The translations under genes were made by a program, and so were the position numbers. Shown piece after piece: positions 1 to 8,789 of a stretch of DNA of 64,000 nucleotides (its first letter is position 1; the number at the start of each line of letters is the position of its first letter). The DNA is from an uncultured bacterium. GTDB lineage: Bacteria; Cyanobacteriota; Vampirovibrionia; Gastranaerophilales; Gastranaerophilaceae. Under the pieces are notes generated by a model, which saw nothing but the letters and a program-made list of their open reading frames with translations, ran no database searches and was not told where the DNA came from. The DNA lies in the NCBI GenBank assembly GCA_900551915.1, contig URXT01000001.1, positions 1 to 64,000 of the forward strand, given 5' to 3'.

Positions 1-1
1 A

Positions 2-511
2 CTGAATAAAAGACAATGTGAACAGAGAAGACGACTGGCATCCCAAATTGAATCCCGTGGATTTGAGGCTGTCGTAGAAGAAGTAGCTTATACCTGGTTC
101 AATCGAATCTGTGCCATTCGTTTTATGGAAGTGAATGATTATCTTCCAAACAGAGTTCGTGTACTTTCTTCCGAAAAAGAAGGAAAGATGGAGCCGGATC
201 TTGTGACACAGGCACCGGATGTAGACTTGGATCTGACTGCACAGGAAAAAGAAGAGATTATCAACTGGAAACTGAGTGGAACATCCGAAGATACCGATAA
301 GTTGTACGGTAAACTGTTCCTGAAGAAGTGTCATCAGCTACATGATATCCTGCCAGGACTGTTTGAGGCGGACTCTGACTATATGGAACTGCTCTTTGGT
401 ATTTCTTACACCAATAAAGATGATGTCATCTATATGCTTGTGAATCCAGAGACTGGTATTCCAGAACAGGATTTTAATGTATCTACACTGGACGAAGAAG
501 GCAATCCAATA
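2..511 (+). pseudogene. pglX: BREX PglX methyltransferase fragment (partial, joined to a pilin)
   Basis: The frame is open from the first base of the window, so the gene began upstream. The encoded stretch (RRRLASQIESRG, EEVAYTWFNR, RFMEVNDYLP, LHDILPGLFE, YMELLF) matches my memory of the region N-terminal to the methyltransferase domain of BREX type 1 PglX from Firmicutes. PglX is the DNA adenine methyltransferase that marks host DNA in BREX phage defence. No methylase motif is present, because the similarity stops near base 505-515, where the protein becomes a pilin-like C-terminus in the same frame. Base composition is visibly richer in G+C than the rest of the window. No other BREX gene is present. 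A contig-end assembly chimera is the likeliest explanation. Confidence 0.75.
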
Positions 512-949
512 ATGTCATCTGCTCAAATTGACAAATGGTTTCAAAAATATTTTTCCAAATTTATTGTTTTAAAGAAAAAATTAAATAAGTCAGGAACAAT
601 AGTTTATTATTTAAATGATGGCAGCGCATTCCAATTAGGAGCAGACGATAGTGTTACAAGCTCAAGAGCTATAACCTTTTTCCCCGGGAATCCTGATAAA
701 TGCGGAGCCATGGATTACGGCAAGTGCAAATTTTATTTTTTATATCAGCCTGTAGATACAAGTAAACTGTGGAAATATCACTACAAAAAAGGGGTAGAAC
801 CATGCAAATATAATTGGGATGGAAAAGTAGAAACACTTTACAATAACTGCAAAAGCACAAATACAATAAATAAAAAATATTGTACTGCAATAATACAGCT
901 AAACGACTGGGAAATTCCTAAGGATTACCCGTATAAAGTTTCTTATTAA
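512..949 (+). pseudogene. C-terminal fragment of a prepilin-like protein
   Basis: From about base 512 the ORF encodes roughly 145 residues ending in CTAIIQLNDWEIPKDYPY plus a short tail. This closely resembles the end of the pilin-like protein at 43323-44123 (CGALIFYDNWEIRDDYPW). The N-terminal prepilin helix is missing and is replaced in frame by the PglX fragment. The stretch is AT-rich like the rest of the window, so this half belongs to the resident genome. It would be a secreted type IV pilin/pseudopilin-like protein if complete. The gene converges on cca with a gap of 6 bases and no obvious terminator between them. Confidence 0.7.
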
Positions 950-955
950 AGAAGA

Positions 956-2371
956 TTATGTACGCTGGTTAAAAAGATTAACTATAAAGGCTTCTGCCTG
1001 CTCTTTAGTTGTAATATCACCCGACATCTGAGCTTCATGCAGAGCATTCATTATTTCGCCTAATTGTTTTGACGGTTTGATGTTGAGCATCTTCATAACA
1101 TCATTTCCGTCAAGCAGAACAGGCAAAGGCTCAAGTGAATCTTTTACGTTCAAATAAAAGTCAAGCAAACGGTTTAACAGGTTAATATTTTTTTCAACAA
1201 CCTCTTTGGTTATAGCCTCGCCCAGGGCTGAAAGACGGTCAGCTTGTGCTAGAAGTATTACATCAGCAGAATTATCTTCCATTTTTCTGACAAATCTCAT
1301 CATTATTTTGTCATTTATCTCGGGGGCACTCATAACCTGTGACGGGTATATGTGATTACGTATCATTGAAGATACATAATCTATCTGCTTGTTAGAAAAA
1401 TTCATTTTTTTCAACAGCGGCACAGAAAGCTTTGCGCCTGCATCGTCGTGTTTTATAAACCTGTGGCGCCCTGTTCCTTCTTCAATTGTCCAGGTAGAAA
1501 ATTTACCAATATCATGAAGGAATGCAGCAAGTTTTAAATGAGCAAGCCTTGCTGCTCCGCCAAAGTCCACAGCTTCCATATGAGCCTTAACAACATCCGG
1601 GGCGTTTTCATACAAAAGCTGAACCTGTCTGACTGTTTCAACAGAATGATGGAATAAATCCAGATGATGGTGGGAGTTAGGGGGAACCTGCTTCAACTCA
1701 TTCACAATCGGAAATATCTCTTCTAAAAGCCAGGTTTTATTCATGTTTAACAAAGCTTTATCCGCATACTTTCCGCCGAAAAGAAGTATAAGCTCATGCG
1801 CAATCCTCTCCACTGCAGGCTGGTGAATAAGTTTCACATATTTACAAACTGCATGAATAGTTTCCGGAGATAAATCAAATCCCAGTATTGATTGGAAACG
1901 ATAAACCCTTAATAACCTTAGTGGATCATCTTCAAAATTATGCTCATTTATATAGTTTATACATTTGTTCTGAATATCTGTAATTCCGCCGCACATATCT
2001 TCAATTTCATAAGTTTTAATATTAACGGCAATCGCATTAATAGTTAAATCACGACGCATCAAATCTTTATGAAGCGAATCTTCTATTGGATTTGTGACAT
2101 CAATTATATTAACCTTGTCCGGCAGAACAACTCTGTAAATCTTATTTATTTCATCAAGCGGGACAAAGACTGCTTCAAAGTGAGCGGCAAGTTTTTGCGC
2201 AAAAATCTTTGCATCCTCATCAATTACAATCAAATCGCGGTCAAAAGTTTCTTTTCCCATTATAAAATCTCTAATAGCACCGCCGACAAGATAAATTTCG
2301 CAGTCAAAGTTAGATGCAATTTCAGAGAGTATTTTGTCTGATTTAATTTTTTCCGTAATTTGTGTATTCAT
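956..2371 (-). CDS. cca: CCA tRNA nucleotidyltransferase with HD domain
   Basis: This 471-residue class II nucleotidyltransferase adds or repairs the 3' CCA end of tRNAs, in the cytoplasm. The N-terminus has the family signature YLVGGAIRD and the catalytic DRD acidic pair near residues 44-46. The next block (DLTINAIAV, then DDPLRLLRVYRF) matches the CCA/poly(A) polymerase head and neck. The C-terminal half has an HD phosphohydrolase motif (AAFLHDIGKF). Poly(A) polymerase (pcnB) is the alternative family member, but the HD-containing form is typical of CCA-adding enzymes. It is last in a minus-strand ldcA-rsmE-cca operon, and its ATG lies inside the end of rsmE (29-base overlap), suggesting translational coupling. 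Confidence 0.93.
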   Translation of the reverse strand: MNTQITEKIKSDKILSEIASNFDCEIYLVGGAIRDFIMGKETFDRDLIVIDEDAKIFAQKLAAHFEAVFVPLDEINKIYRVVLPDKVNIIDVTNPIEDSLHKDLMRRDLTINAIAVNIKTYEIEDMCGGITDIQNKCINYINEHNFEDDPLRLLRVYRFQSILGFDLSPETIHAVCKYVKLIHQPAVERIAHELILLFGGKYADKALLNMNKTWLLEEIFPIVNELKQVPPNSHHHLDLFHHSVETVRQVQLLYENAPDVVKAHMEAVDFGGAARLAHLKLAAFLHDIGKFSTWTIEEGTGRHRFIKHDDAGAKLSVPLLKKMNFSNKQIDYVSSMIRNHIYPSQVMSAPEINDKIMMRFVRKMEDNSADVILLAQADRLSALGEAITKEVVEKNINLLNRLLDFYLNVKDSLEPLPVLLDGNDVMKMLNIKPSKQLGEIMNALHEAQMSGDITTKEQAEAFIVNLFNQRT

Positions 2372-3128
2372 AAATAATATTTCCTAACGCAACAACAACC
2401 GCAGTATCAGCTTTTAATATTAAATCCCCGAGTGTAAGCATCGGGATATTATGTGTTTTGAAAAGTTCAAACTCTCTGTCTGAAAACCCGCCTTCTGGAC
2501 CTATAATAACAAGAACATTTTCCCCTTTTTTAAAAGGATTTTTACAACAGTACTCATGCAGCGTCATATCAGCAATACGCTCACAGAATGCTATTACCTT
2601 ATCGAAAATAACATTTCTCGCGTTCATATCATCAAAAACTGATTTATTGCGGGAAGAAATTAGATTTTCAAGTGTAGTTAAATTTTCGCATACAGGAATA
2701 TCAGCTCTCTCGCATTGCTTTGAGGCTTCATACATAATACGCTGCCACTTGGTTATTTTCTTTTCAATAACGCTTTTATTAACGCTGCAATTATCAGTAA
2801 GAACAGGATATACTGCGGCTGCGCCCAGTTCTGCGGCTTTTTCAATAATGACAGACTGTGCGTCACTCCTGAGTGGGCTTTGCGCAAGATATAATCCAAA
2901 ATCAAGGTTTCTATGAGATTGATAAGAAGTTTCAATTTTCGCTGTTATCTCCCTGCTTGTAATTTGCTCAATAACAGTTTCGTATTGAATTTTATTTTCG
3001 TCAATTAAAAGCAATTTTTCACCGCTGCGGGCGCGCAAAGATCGCGCAATATGCCTGTAGTTCTCTTCATCATTGATAATTGCAAATCCGTTATTTATAT
3101 TTTCTGATTTTATAAAAAAATGCGGCAA
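2343..3128 (-). CDS. rsmE: 16S rRNA (uracil1498-N3)-methyltransferase
   Basis: RsmE methylates N3 of U1498 in 16S rRNA using S-adenosylmethionine. The 261-residue length is normal. The N-terminus (MPHFFI) is typical of the family's PUA-like domain. The C-terminal SPOUT knot motif is clear: VIIGPEGGFSDREFELF followed by LGDLILKADTAVV (families usually show LG.RIL R.ETA; here the Arg-Glu pair reads Lys-Ala-Asp). The gene follows ldcA by 9 bases and overlaps cca by 29 bases, so all three are probably cotranscribed. A GGAGG-type RBS lies just before the ATG. Confidence 0.93.
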   Translation of the reverse strand: MPHFFIKSENINNGFAIINDEENYRHIARSLRARSGEKLLLIDENKIQYETVIEQITSREITAKIETSYQSHRNLDFGLYLAQSPLRSDAQSVIIEKAAELGAAAVYPVLTDNCSVNKSVIEKKITKWQRIMYEASKQCERADIPVCENLTTLENLISSRNKSVFDDMNARNVIFDKVIAFCERIADMTLHEYCCKNPFKKGENVLVIIGPEGGFSDREFELFKTHNIPMLTLGDLILKADTAVVVALGNIIYEYTNYGKN

Positions 3129-3137
3129 AGAAACCTC

Positions 3138-4019
3138 CTAAATCATTTTATACGATAAAATTCCGTCTTGCAACAATCCGGCTGCACCAATAGGAAAAGT
3201 TTGTTTATCAGCAGCATGAGTAAATTTAAAACCGCCGTAAGCAGGAACTTCAAGAAGCATTGCAGTTTCTGTAAAAATTTCATCAAGCCATTTTTCATCC
3301 CCGCAATCCAAAAATTCACCCAGAACAAGCCCCTTGCAATACTTACGAAAATCTTTCATATTAACAAGCTGGCTGAACATTTTATCTATTTTGTAAGCCG
3401 GCTCGTTAAGATCTTCTGCTGCAAATATAAAATCCTCATCAGGAAGAAAATCAATCCCGCAAAGAGAAACAATAGTTGAAAGATTTCCACCCCAGATAAT
3501 CCCGCTTGCATTCCCTGTATTATATGTAACCCTGGAAAAATATTCCTCAAAGCCTCCGGAAAGTACATTGAAGAAAGATTTTTCCGTAAACTCAGTTATA
3601 TCATTAAAATCCGACTGAGCCATAGGTCCTGAAAATGTTATTAAATCAGAGTGCTTTGCAAACATTAAAGAAAGTGCTGTAATATCGGAAAAGCCGCAAA
3701 ATATTTTAGGGTGTCTTCTTATAATTTCAAAGTCAATGAGCTTGATAAGCCGTATGGCTCCGTAACCGCCTCTTGCACAGACAACAGCATTAACCTCATT
3801 ATCAAGAAAAGCCTCATGTAAATCACTTACACGTTCTTCATCAGTTCCAGACATATATCTGAAAGAATTAAACAAATGCTTGCCCAATTTAACCTTAAAC
3901 CCAAGACTCTCAAACTTATTTTTTGCTTTCAAAATTTCTTCATACTCTACAATGCCGGCAGGTGCTATAATTGCTACAGTATTGCCCTCTTTTAAATATG
4001 GAGGTTTAATTAAGTTCAT
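3138..4019 (-). CDS. ldcA: Muramoyltetrapeptide (LD-) carboxypeptidase, S66 family
   Basis: LdcA removes the terminal D-alanine from murein tetrapeptides during peptidoglycan recycling. The 293-residue protein has the family opening (GNTVAIIAPAG), the CARGGYGAIRL block, the nucleophile-elbow motif GFSD that holds the catalytic Ser, a Glu in AAEDLNEPAYKID and a His in FTHAADKQTFPIG. All three members of the Ser-Glu-His triad are therefore visible. There is no signal peptide, consistent with a cytoplasmic recycling enzyme. The RBS AAGGGG sits 6 bases before ATG. The promoter region is only 41 bases and is shared divergently with dnaX. Confidence 0.9.
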   Translation of the reverse strand: MNLIKPPYLKEGNTVAIIAPAGIVEYEEILKAKNKFESLGFKVKLGKHLFNSFRYMSGTDEERVSDLHEAFLDNEVNAVVCARGGYGAIRLIKLIDFEIIRRHPKIFCGFSDITALSLMFAKHSDLITFSGPMAQSDFNDITEFTEKSFFNVLSGGFEEYFSRVTYNTGNASGIIWGGNLSTIVSLCGIDFLPDEDFIFAAEDLNEPAYKIDKMFSQLVNMKDFRKYCKGLVLGEFLDCGDEKWLDEIFTETAMLLEVPAYGGFKFTHAADKQTFPIGAAGLLQDGILSYKMI

Positions 4020-4060
4020 AATTTCCCCTTTTTCATAACTTTTGTTATATTATTATTATC

Positions 4061-5917
4061 ATGAACGAAAAATATATTCCATTATACAGAAAATACCGCC
4101 CGCAAAAGCTTGAGGAAGTCGTAGGTCAGGAACATATCAAAAAAGCATTAACAAATGCAATTGCAATGGATAAGATTTCCCACGCATACCTGTTTACAGG
4201 TCCGCGCGGCACCGGTAAAACCTCAACTGCGCGTATTTTTGCAAAATCACTAAACTGTAAAGATGGTCCTACTATCAATCCTTGCGGAAAATGTGAAAAT
4301 TGTGTTGATATTACAAATTCTGTCCCTATGGATGTTATTGAAATTGACGCGGCAAGCAACAGAAAAGTTGAAGATGCACAGAATATCCTTGAAAAAGTAA
4401 TGTATGCACCAGTCAACAGCCGGTATAAAATTTATATTATAGACGAAGTCCACATGCTTTCAAACACAGCATTCAATGCACTTTTGAAAACACTGGAAGA
4501 ACCGCCTAAAAATGTAATTTTTATCCTTGCGACAACCGAAGTCCATAAAGTTCTTGATACTATAAAAAGCCGCTGCCAGCGTTTTGACTTTAGAAGAATC
4601 ACAACAGATGACATTGTTAAGCATCTAAGATATATTTCTGACAAAGAACAAATTAATATAACAGATGATGCACTTTTTACGATTGCCAAAAATTCAGCAG
4701 GCGGAATGCGCGACAGCATAGCACTTCTCGACCAGCTTAGCATTTTAGACGGGGAAGAAGCTATATCTACAGATGATATTAATAATCTTCTGGGAAGACT
4801 TTCGTTTGATACTTTGCATACTCTTGCAGAAGGCATAATTACCTCAAAACCGCAGGAAGCAATAGAAACTCTGGAAAAAATCTATAACTCCGGTAATGAA
4901 CCTACCCAGATTTTAACTAACCTTCTTGACTATTTCAAAAATATGCTTATTGTCAAAAACTGTAATCCTGAAATAGTATTTGAGCTTACACAGCTAAATG
5001 ATGCACAGATTAAAGAACTCGGCAAACAAGCGCAAAGTGTTGAAACGCACCAGATTACATTCCTAATTGATAAAACAGCAGATTATATAAAAGATGTAAA
5101 AACAACAAACAATCCGCGGCTTTGGCTTGAAGTAGGCATTATTGACCTTGCAAATCTTGCTGAAAATACATCACTTCTGGAATTGCAGAACAGACTTGCA
5201 AAGCTTGAAAGCGGTGCTCCCGTACAGGCAGCCCCAAGCTATAAAACACCGCCGGCACCGGTTTTAAACAGGCAAAAGATAAAGGATTTGACTGATGAAA
5301 AACCAATAAAGCCTGCTGAAAATCTTTCACAGCCGGCAAAGCCGCAAGAGGCGCCAAAACCTGAGCCTGCGGTTCAGCAGGAAACACAACAGCCTGAGGA
5401 AGATTTTGCACCAATGCCAAAAGCTCATCCGGTTTCTGCCGGAGATGATATTGGAGCACAGTGGGGAGCATTACTGCAAAACATACAAAGTGCACCTACA
5501 AGAGCACTTCTTAAACAGTGGGCAAATCCGGTTAAAATTAGCCCTGAGGAAACCATTTTAACAATGAAAAATGAAATTTTCCTAAATCAGGTAGCAAACG
5601 GCAATAAAAAGAAAATGATTATAGACGCTCTGGATGCAATGTTTTCACAGGAAAACTCAAATGTCATAATAAGACTTCCCCTACCTGATGACATGCCTGT
5701 AAAAGCGGTGCCTCCCAGGCAAGTAACACCAAAAGCCCCACCTCAGATGCAGCCGGAAGCAATTGAAGTTGAAGAGGAAACCGGTGAGGAGGAAATCGAA
5801 GAGGCTCAGGAAGAAGTTAAAACTTCTGAAACCTCAAAACCAAAAGATTATATAAACTCCCATTCAGATATGGTAAATATGGTTATGGACTTATTTGACG
5901 GCAAAATAATTGATTAG
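4061..5917 (+). CDS. dnaX: DNA polymerase III subunit gamma/tau
   Basis: This is the clamp-loader ATPase of the replicative polymerase, 618 residues long. The N-terminal AAA+ module shows Walker A GPRGTGKT (residues 47-54), a zinc site (Cys 66, 75, 78, 81), Walker B/DEVHML and the sensor-1 block ILATTEVHKV. Residues ~400-450 are a Pro/Ala/Gln/Glu-rich linker, followed by a tau-like C-terminal domain and an acidic tail. I saw no convincing slippery sequence that would make a short gamma form. No Shine-Dalgarno precedes the ATG; a TATTAT hexamer ends 7 bases before it, so a leaderless transcript is plausible. It is divergent from ldcA. Confidence 0.96.
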   Translation: MNEKYIPLYRKYRPQKLEEVVGQEHIKKALTNAIAMDKISHAYLFTGPRGTGKTSTARIFAKSLNCKDGPTINPCGKCENCVDITNSVPMDVIEIDAASNRKVEDAQNILEKVMYAPVNSRYKIYIIDEVHMLSNTAFNALLKTLEEPPKNVIFILATTEVHKVLDTIKSRCQRFDFRRITTDDIVKHLRYISDKEQINITDDALFTIAKNSAGGMRDSIALLDQLSILDGEEAISTDDINNLLGRLSFDTLHTLAEGIITSKPQEAIETLEKIYNSGNEPTQILTNLLDYFKNMLIVKNCNPEIVFELTQLNDAQIKELGKQAQSVETHQITFLIDKTADYIKDVKTTNNPRLWLEVGIIDLANLAENTSLLELQNRLAKLESGAPVQAAPSYKTPPAPVLNRQKIKDLTDEKPIKPAENLSQPAKPQEAPKPEPAVQQETQQPEEDFAPMPKAHPVSAGDDIGAQWGALLQNIQSAPTRALLKQWANPVKISPEETILTMKNEIFLNQVANGNKKKMIIDALDAMFSQENSNVIIRLPLPDDMPVKAVPPRQVTPKAPPQMQPEAIEVEEETGEEEIEEAQEEVKTSETSKPKDYINSHSDMVNMVMDLFDGKIID

Positions 5918-5983
5918 ATAGCAAAAAATTATATTTGCGCGTTTTAGTATATTACTCAACAATTAACAAGACAGGAGAAATTT

Positions 5984-6268
5984 ATGAAAATTATGCCTTT
6001 ACAGACACAGAATTTCTGTGCAAGCCCCGAGTATTATGAAGTTAAGGAAAACCGCGACAGGTTTTATGAACTAAGCACAGATCAAAAATTGAATGTATTA
6101 TTTGATACACTTAATAACAGCAGCAAAAAACTTGCTTCAAACCAGGTTAAAATGCAGGAGTTTAACAAAACCGCAATAAAAACCTTATTTTCAAATGCGT
6201 CCAGAGATGAAAAACGCGACAAAATGGTTTCTGCTGACAGATTGTGCCAGCTCAACACTATTGCTTAA
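5984..6268 (+). CDS. Small hypothetical protein (94 aa)
   Basis: A 94-residue hydrophilic, probably helical protein without a signal peptide or membrane segment. The start is supported by a strong RBS (ACAGGAGAAATTT then ATG). The N-terminus MKIMPLQTQNF resembles the MKI-x-N start of other lineage-style hypothetical proteins here, although a clear F-x-G motif is absent. It follows dnaX by 66 bases and overlaps the convergent MEMO1-AMMECR1 gene by 11 bases. I do not recognise a family. Confidence 0.7.
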   Translation: MKIMPLQTQNFCASPEYYEVKENRDRFYELSTDQKLNVLFDTLNNSSKKLASNQVKMQEFNKTAIKTLFSNASRDEKRDKMVSADRLCQLNTIA

Positions 6269-7637
6269 TTGATAAAGACTTGAATTTAAATGCCTGAAAT
6301 TCTTTTGAAAAGTAATCAGGCGTCAAGCCGGCTTTTTGTTTAAGTGAATTTAAGAAGTCCTGTTTATCCGGAAGCTGTTCCCACACAACAGGAAGATATA
6401 CAGCCTGATAGTTTCCGTCCCTGATAATCAATCCATCCTCAAACGGAGTTATTTTAGTCAGCAGGTCTTCTTCACTTTCAAAAAGTATTCTCTCAGGCTG
6501 AGAAAGCAGCGAAACTGAAATTTTTACCCTGCCAAACTCACCTCTTGTTAAAGGATTAAATCTAGGATCCCTGAATGCAGCAGAATGTGCATTCTCCATA
6601 ATGTCTTTTATTAAAGAACGGTGTGCGATAATAGAACCAATGCAGCCTCTTAAATTACCGTCCAGTTCCAGGGTTACAAAAGCCGCACCAGCCTCCTCAA
6701 ATACACAGGCATATTCTGCGGGAGTAAAATCTCCAAGATGAAAACCTGATAATATACTTTTTCTGCATACATCAATCACAAAATCAGAAAAATATTCTTT
6801 TATATAATCATTTTTTCCGCCCTCATATAAAAACCAAGAGCCATAGCCGACAACTCTTGAACTGTCCCCTGTCATTTTGGCAGAATTTGTTAATCCGACC
6901 CTTATAAGAGAAAAGTTCTTTTCTTTAGCAAAGCTGACTGCTCCGCAGACGCCTACGGCACCGCATGCCTGTTCTGCATCAAAATTTGCAATATTATTTG
7001 TTTCTATCATTTGAGCAGTATAATTATCTATCCTTGAACTTTCTCTTTCTGGATAAAAATGGCTTAAATCTGTAGAGATTACAAAGGCGTTTTCAGGATT
7101 ATCATAGTATCTCGCAATAGTGTCTTTCAGCACATTATAATCAGTACACCCGTATAGTACCGGAATAATCTGAACCTGAGGTTCTTCTTTTGTACAAAGC
7201 TCTGAATTTTCGGCGCATATTTGCTCTTTACGGCAGAAATACTGAATAAAAGGCAGTTGAATTTCTATAGAATGTTCCTTTTCAAAAGCTTCATTATTGA
7301 CCTCGCACCCTATTGAAGATGTAATTTTCCTATTAATATAAATCATCCCCAGAGGAGTTTCAAAAGCATCATAATCAGGAACTACACATCCGAATATTCT
7401 GCTGTAATGCGAAGGCGCAAAAATAAATATATTTTTAATATTCTTCCCGAAATATTTGTACCCCTGAGCAGCAAGAGCACCGGAATATACAATTCCTGCA
7501 TGAGGAACTATAATTAATCTCGAAAAGTAAGGCGAGGATTTTTCTTCCCTTGAAGCAAAATCCATCAGCATAGATATTAATTCTTCCTTATCTTCAGGAT
7601 AGAACATTCCTGCAACATTTGGCTGTTTAATCTTCAT
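6258..7637 (-). CDS. MEMO1-AMMECR1 fusion protein (AmmeMemoRadiSam B and A domains)
   Basis: The 459-residue protein joins two modules. Residues ~1-265 are a MEMO1-type domain (VAGMFYP opening, VPHAGIVYSG, ISTDLSHF), related to extradiol dioxygenase-like metal enzymes. Residues ~275-459 are an AMMECR1 domain with the diagnostic LRGCIGSI motif. In many genomes these are separate proteins encoded with a radical SAM enzyme (the AmmeMemoRadiSam system), whose exact reaction I cannot state. No radical SAM gene is in this window. The gene lies 17 bases downstream of ribD and is probably cotranscribed with it. The fusion is one open frame with no sign of frameshift. Confidence 0.88.
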   Translation of the reverse strand: MKIKQPNVAGMFYPEDKEELISMLMDFASREEKSSPYFSRLIIVPHAGIVYSGALAAQGYKYFGKNIKNIFIFAPSHYSRIFGCVVPDYDAFETPLGMIYINRKITSSIGCEVNNEAFEKEHSIEIQLPFIQYFCRKEQICAENSELCTKEEPQVQIIPVLYGCTDYNVLKDTIARYYDNPENAFVISTDLSHFYPERESSRIDNYTAQMIETNNIANFDAEQACGAVGVCGAVSFAKEKNFSLIRVGLTNSAKMTGDSSRVVGYGSWFLYEGGKNDYIKEYFSDFVIDVCRKSILSGFHLGDFTPAEYACVFEEAGAAFVTLELDGNLRGCIGSIIAHRSLIKDIMENAHSAAFRDPRFNPLTRGEFGRVKISVSLLSQPERILFESEEDLLTKITPFEDGLIIRDGNYQAVYLPVVWEQLPDKQDFLNSLKQKAGLTPDYFSKEFQAFKFKSLSIKQ

Positions 7638-7654
7638 AAGGTTATTTTAACTCC

Positions 7655-8710
7655 TTAATTATTTTTCTCTATAGGATAGTAAGTTAATAGAATATCATCC
7701 CCAAAGTGTTTAACACTATAAAATTTAAATATTTTACTCTCATTTATATCTGTAACACTTCCGGAATTAAAACACGAGCGTCCCTCATTATCTCCTAAGA
7801 TTTTAGGTGCTATGAAGTGGTATATTTTATCTGCATATTTTATTGCAGATCCGTTTAAGTGTCCTCCGGCTTCAATAAGCACACTCATCACTCTTAATTC
7901 ATAAAGCTTATTAAATACAAACTCTAAATCAAGCATTCCGCTTATAACCGGAGTTTTTATAAATTCTATTCCGTTTAATTTTGGTGCATCAAGTGTTTTA
8001 TCATAAAATACAATGATTCTTCCGGATTTATATATCTTTGAAGTAAAATCTGTTTTTAGTCTGCGGTCTAATATAATTTTTGTCTTATGCTCCATTGTAG
8101 GATTATCAGCAATAACAGTATCAGAAGATGTCATAATAGCATCATAAGTTTTCCTTATAGCCTTAACCTCTTCTCTAGCCTGTACACCTGTAATCCATTT
8201 TGAAGATCCGTTCTTTGCTGCAATTTTACCATCAAGAGTTGCTGCGGTTTTTATTGCAACGAAGGTTTTATGCTCCGTCATATTCCTGATAAAAACCTCA
8301 TTAAGTCTTTTGCATTCATCATTCAGAACATCTTCAACAACTTCTATACCTGCATCAAGAAGCTTTCTGATGCCGTTGCCTGCTACTATAGGATTTACAT
8401 CACGCATACCGGTTACGACTTTTTTAAGCCCGCGCTCAATTATTAAATCTACACAAGGCGGAGTATGCCCGAAATGCGAACAAGGTTCAAGATTTACAAA
8501 CAGAGTTCCGCCCCTTGCTTCGTCATTATTTAATTTCAAAAGAGCATTCCGCTCTGCATGGTTTTCACCGTATTTCTCGTGGAAACCTTCAGCAATCAGG
8601 TTTCCGTTTTTATCATAAACCACACATCCGACAAGAGGATTTGGCGAAACTGCTCCCCGTCCTTTCTTAGCAAGCTCTATACATCTTTTCATTGATTTTT
8701 CATAATCCAT
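7655..8710 (-). CDS. ribD: Bifunctional riboflavin deaminase/reductase RibD
   Basis: RibD carries out the deamination and side-chain reduction steps of riboflavin synthesis. Residues ~1-145 form a CDA-type deaminase with the zinc ligands in HAERNAL and PCSHFGHTPPC. The rest is a DHFR-like reductase (FVAIKTAATLDGKIA, SSKWITG, then VLIEAGGHLNGS). At 351 residues it is close to the usual 360-370. The rest of the rib operon is not nearby. No Shine-Dalgarno precedes the ATG; a TAAAAT hexamer sits exactly 6 bases upstream, suggesting a leaderless mRNA. Confidence 0.94.
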   Translation of the reverse strand: MDYEKSMKRCIELAKKGRGAVSPNPLVGCVVYDKNGNLIAEGFHEKYGENHAERNALLKLNNDEARGGTLFVNLEPCSHFGHTPPCVDLIIERGLKKVVTGMRDVNPIVAGNGIRKLLDAGIEVVEDVLNDECKRLNEVFIRNMTEHKTFVAIKTAATLDGKIAAKNGSSKWITGVQAREEVKAIRKTYDAIMTSSDTVIADNPTMEHKTKIILDRRLKTDFTSKIYKSGRIIVFYDKTLDAPKLNGIEFIKTPVISGMLDLEFVFNKLYELRVMSVLIEAGGHLNGSAIKYADKIYHFIAPKILGDNEGRSCFNSGSVTDINESKIFKFYSVKHFGDDILLTYYPIEKNN

Positions 8711-8716
8711 AGTTGT

Positions 8717-8722
8717 ATTTTA
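8717..8722 (-). promoter_or_regulatory. -10 element of ribD, leaderless spacing
   Basis: On the minus strand TAAAAT is followed by six bases and then the ribD ATG, with no purine-rich RBS. A -10 at this distance would place the transcription start on the A of the ATG. A TTGTAT further upstream is a possible -35 but at long spacing. Confidence 0.45.
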
Positions 8723-8789
8723 TAATAAAAAATGGTATTTTAATACAAGAGAAACAAAACGTTTTACAACGAAAAATAAGGAGAGTAGT

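Noticed and set aside
2..511. Presence of a BREX defence system
   Set aside because: Only a fragment of PglX is present and it ends in an unrelated pilin; no brxA, brxB, brxC, pglZ or brxL is in the window.
3980..4060. SRP RNA (ffs) next to dnaX
   Set aside because: Only 41 bases separate ldcA and dnaX, and no SRP-like hairpin is seen.
4061..5917. Programmed frameshift in dnaX
   Set aside because: No convincing slippery heptamer with a following stem-loop was seen near the linker.
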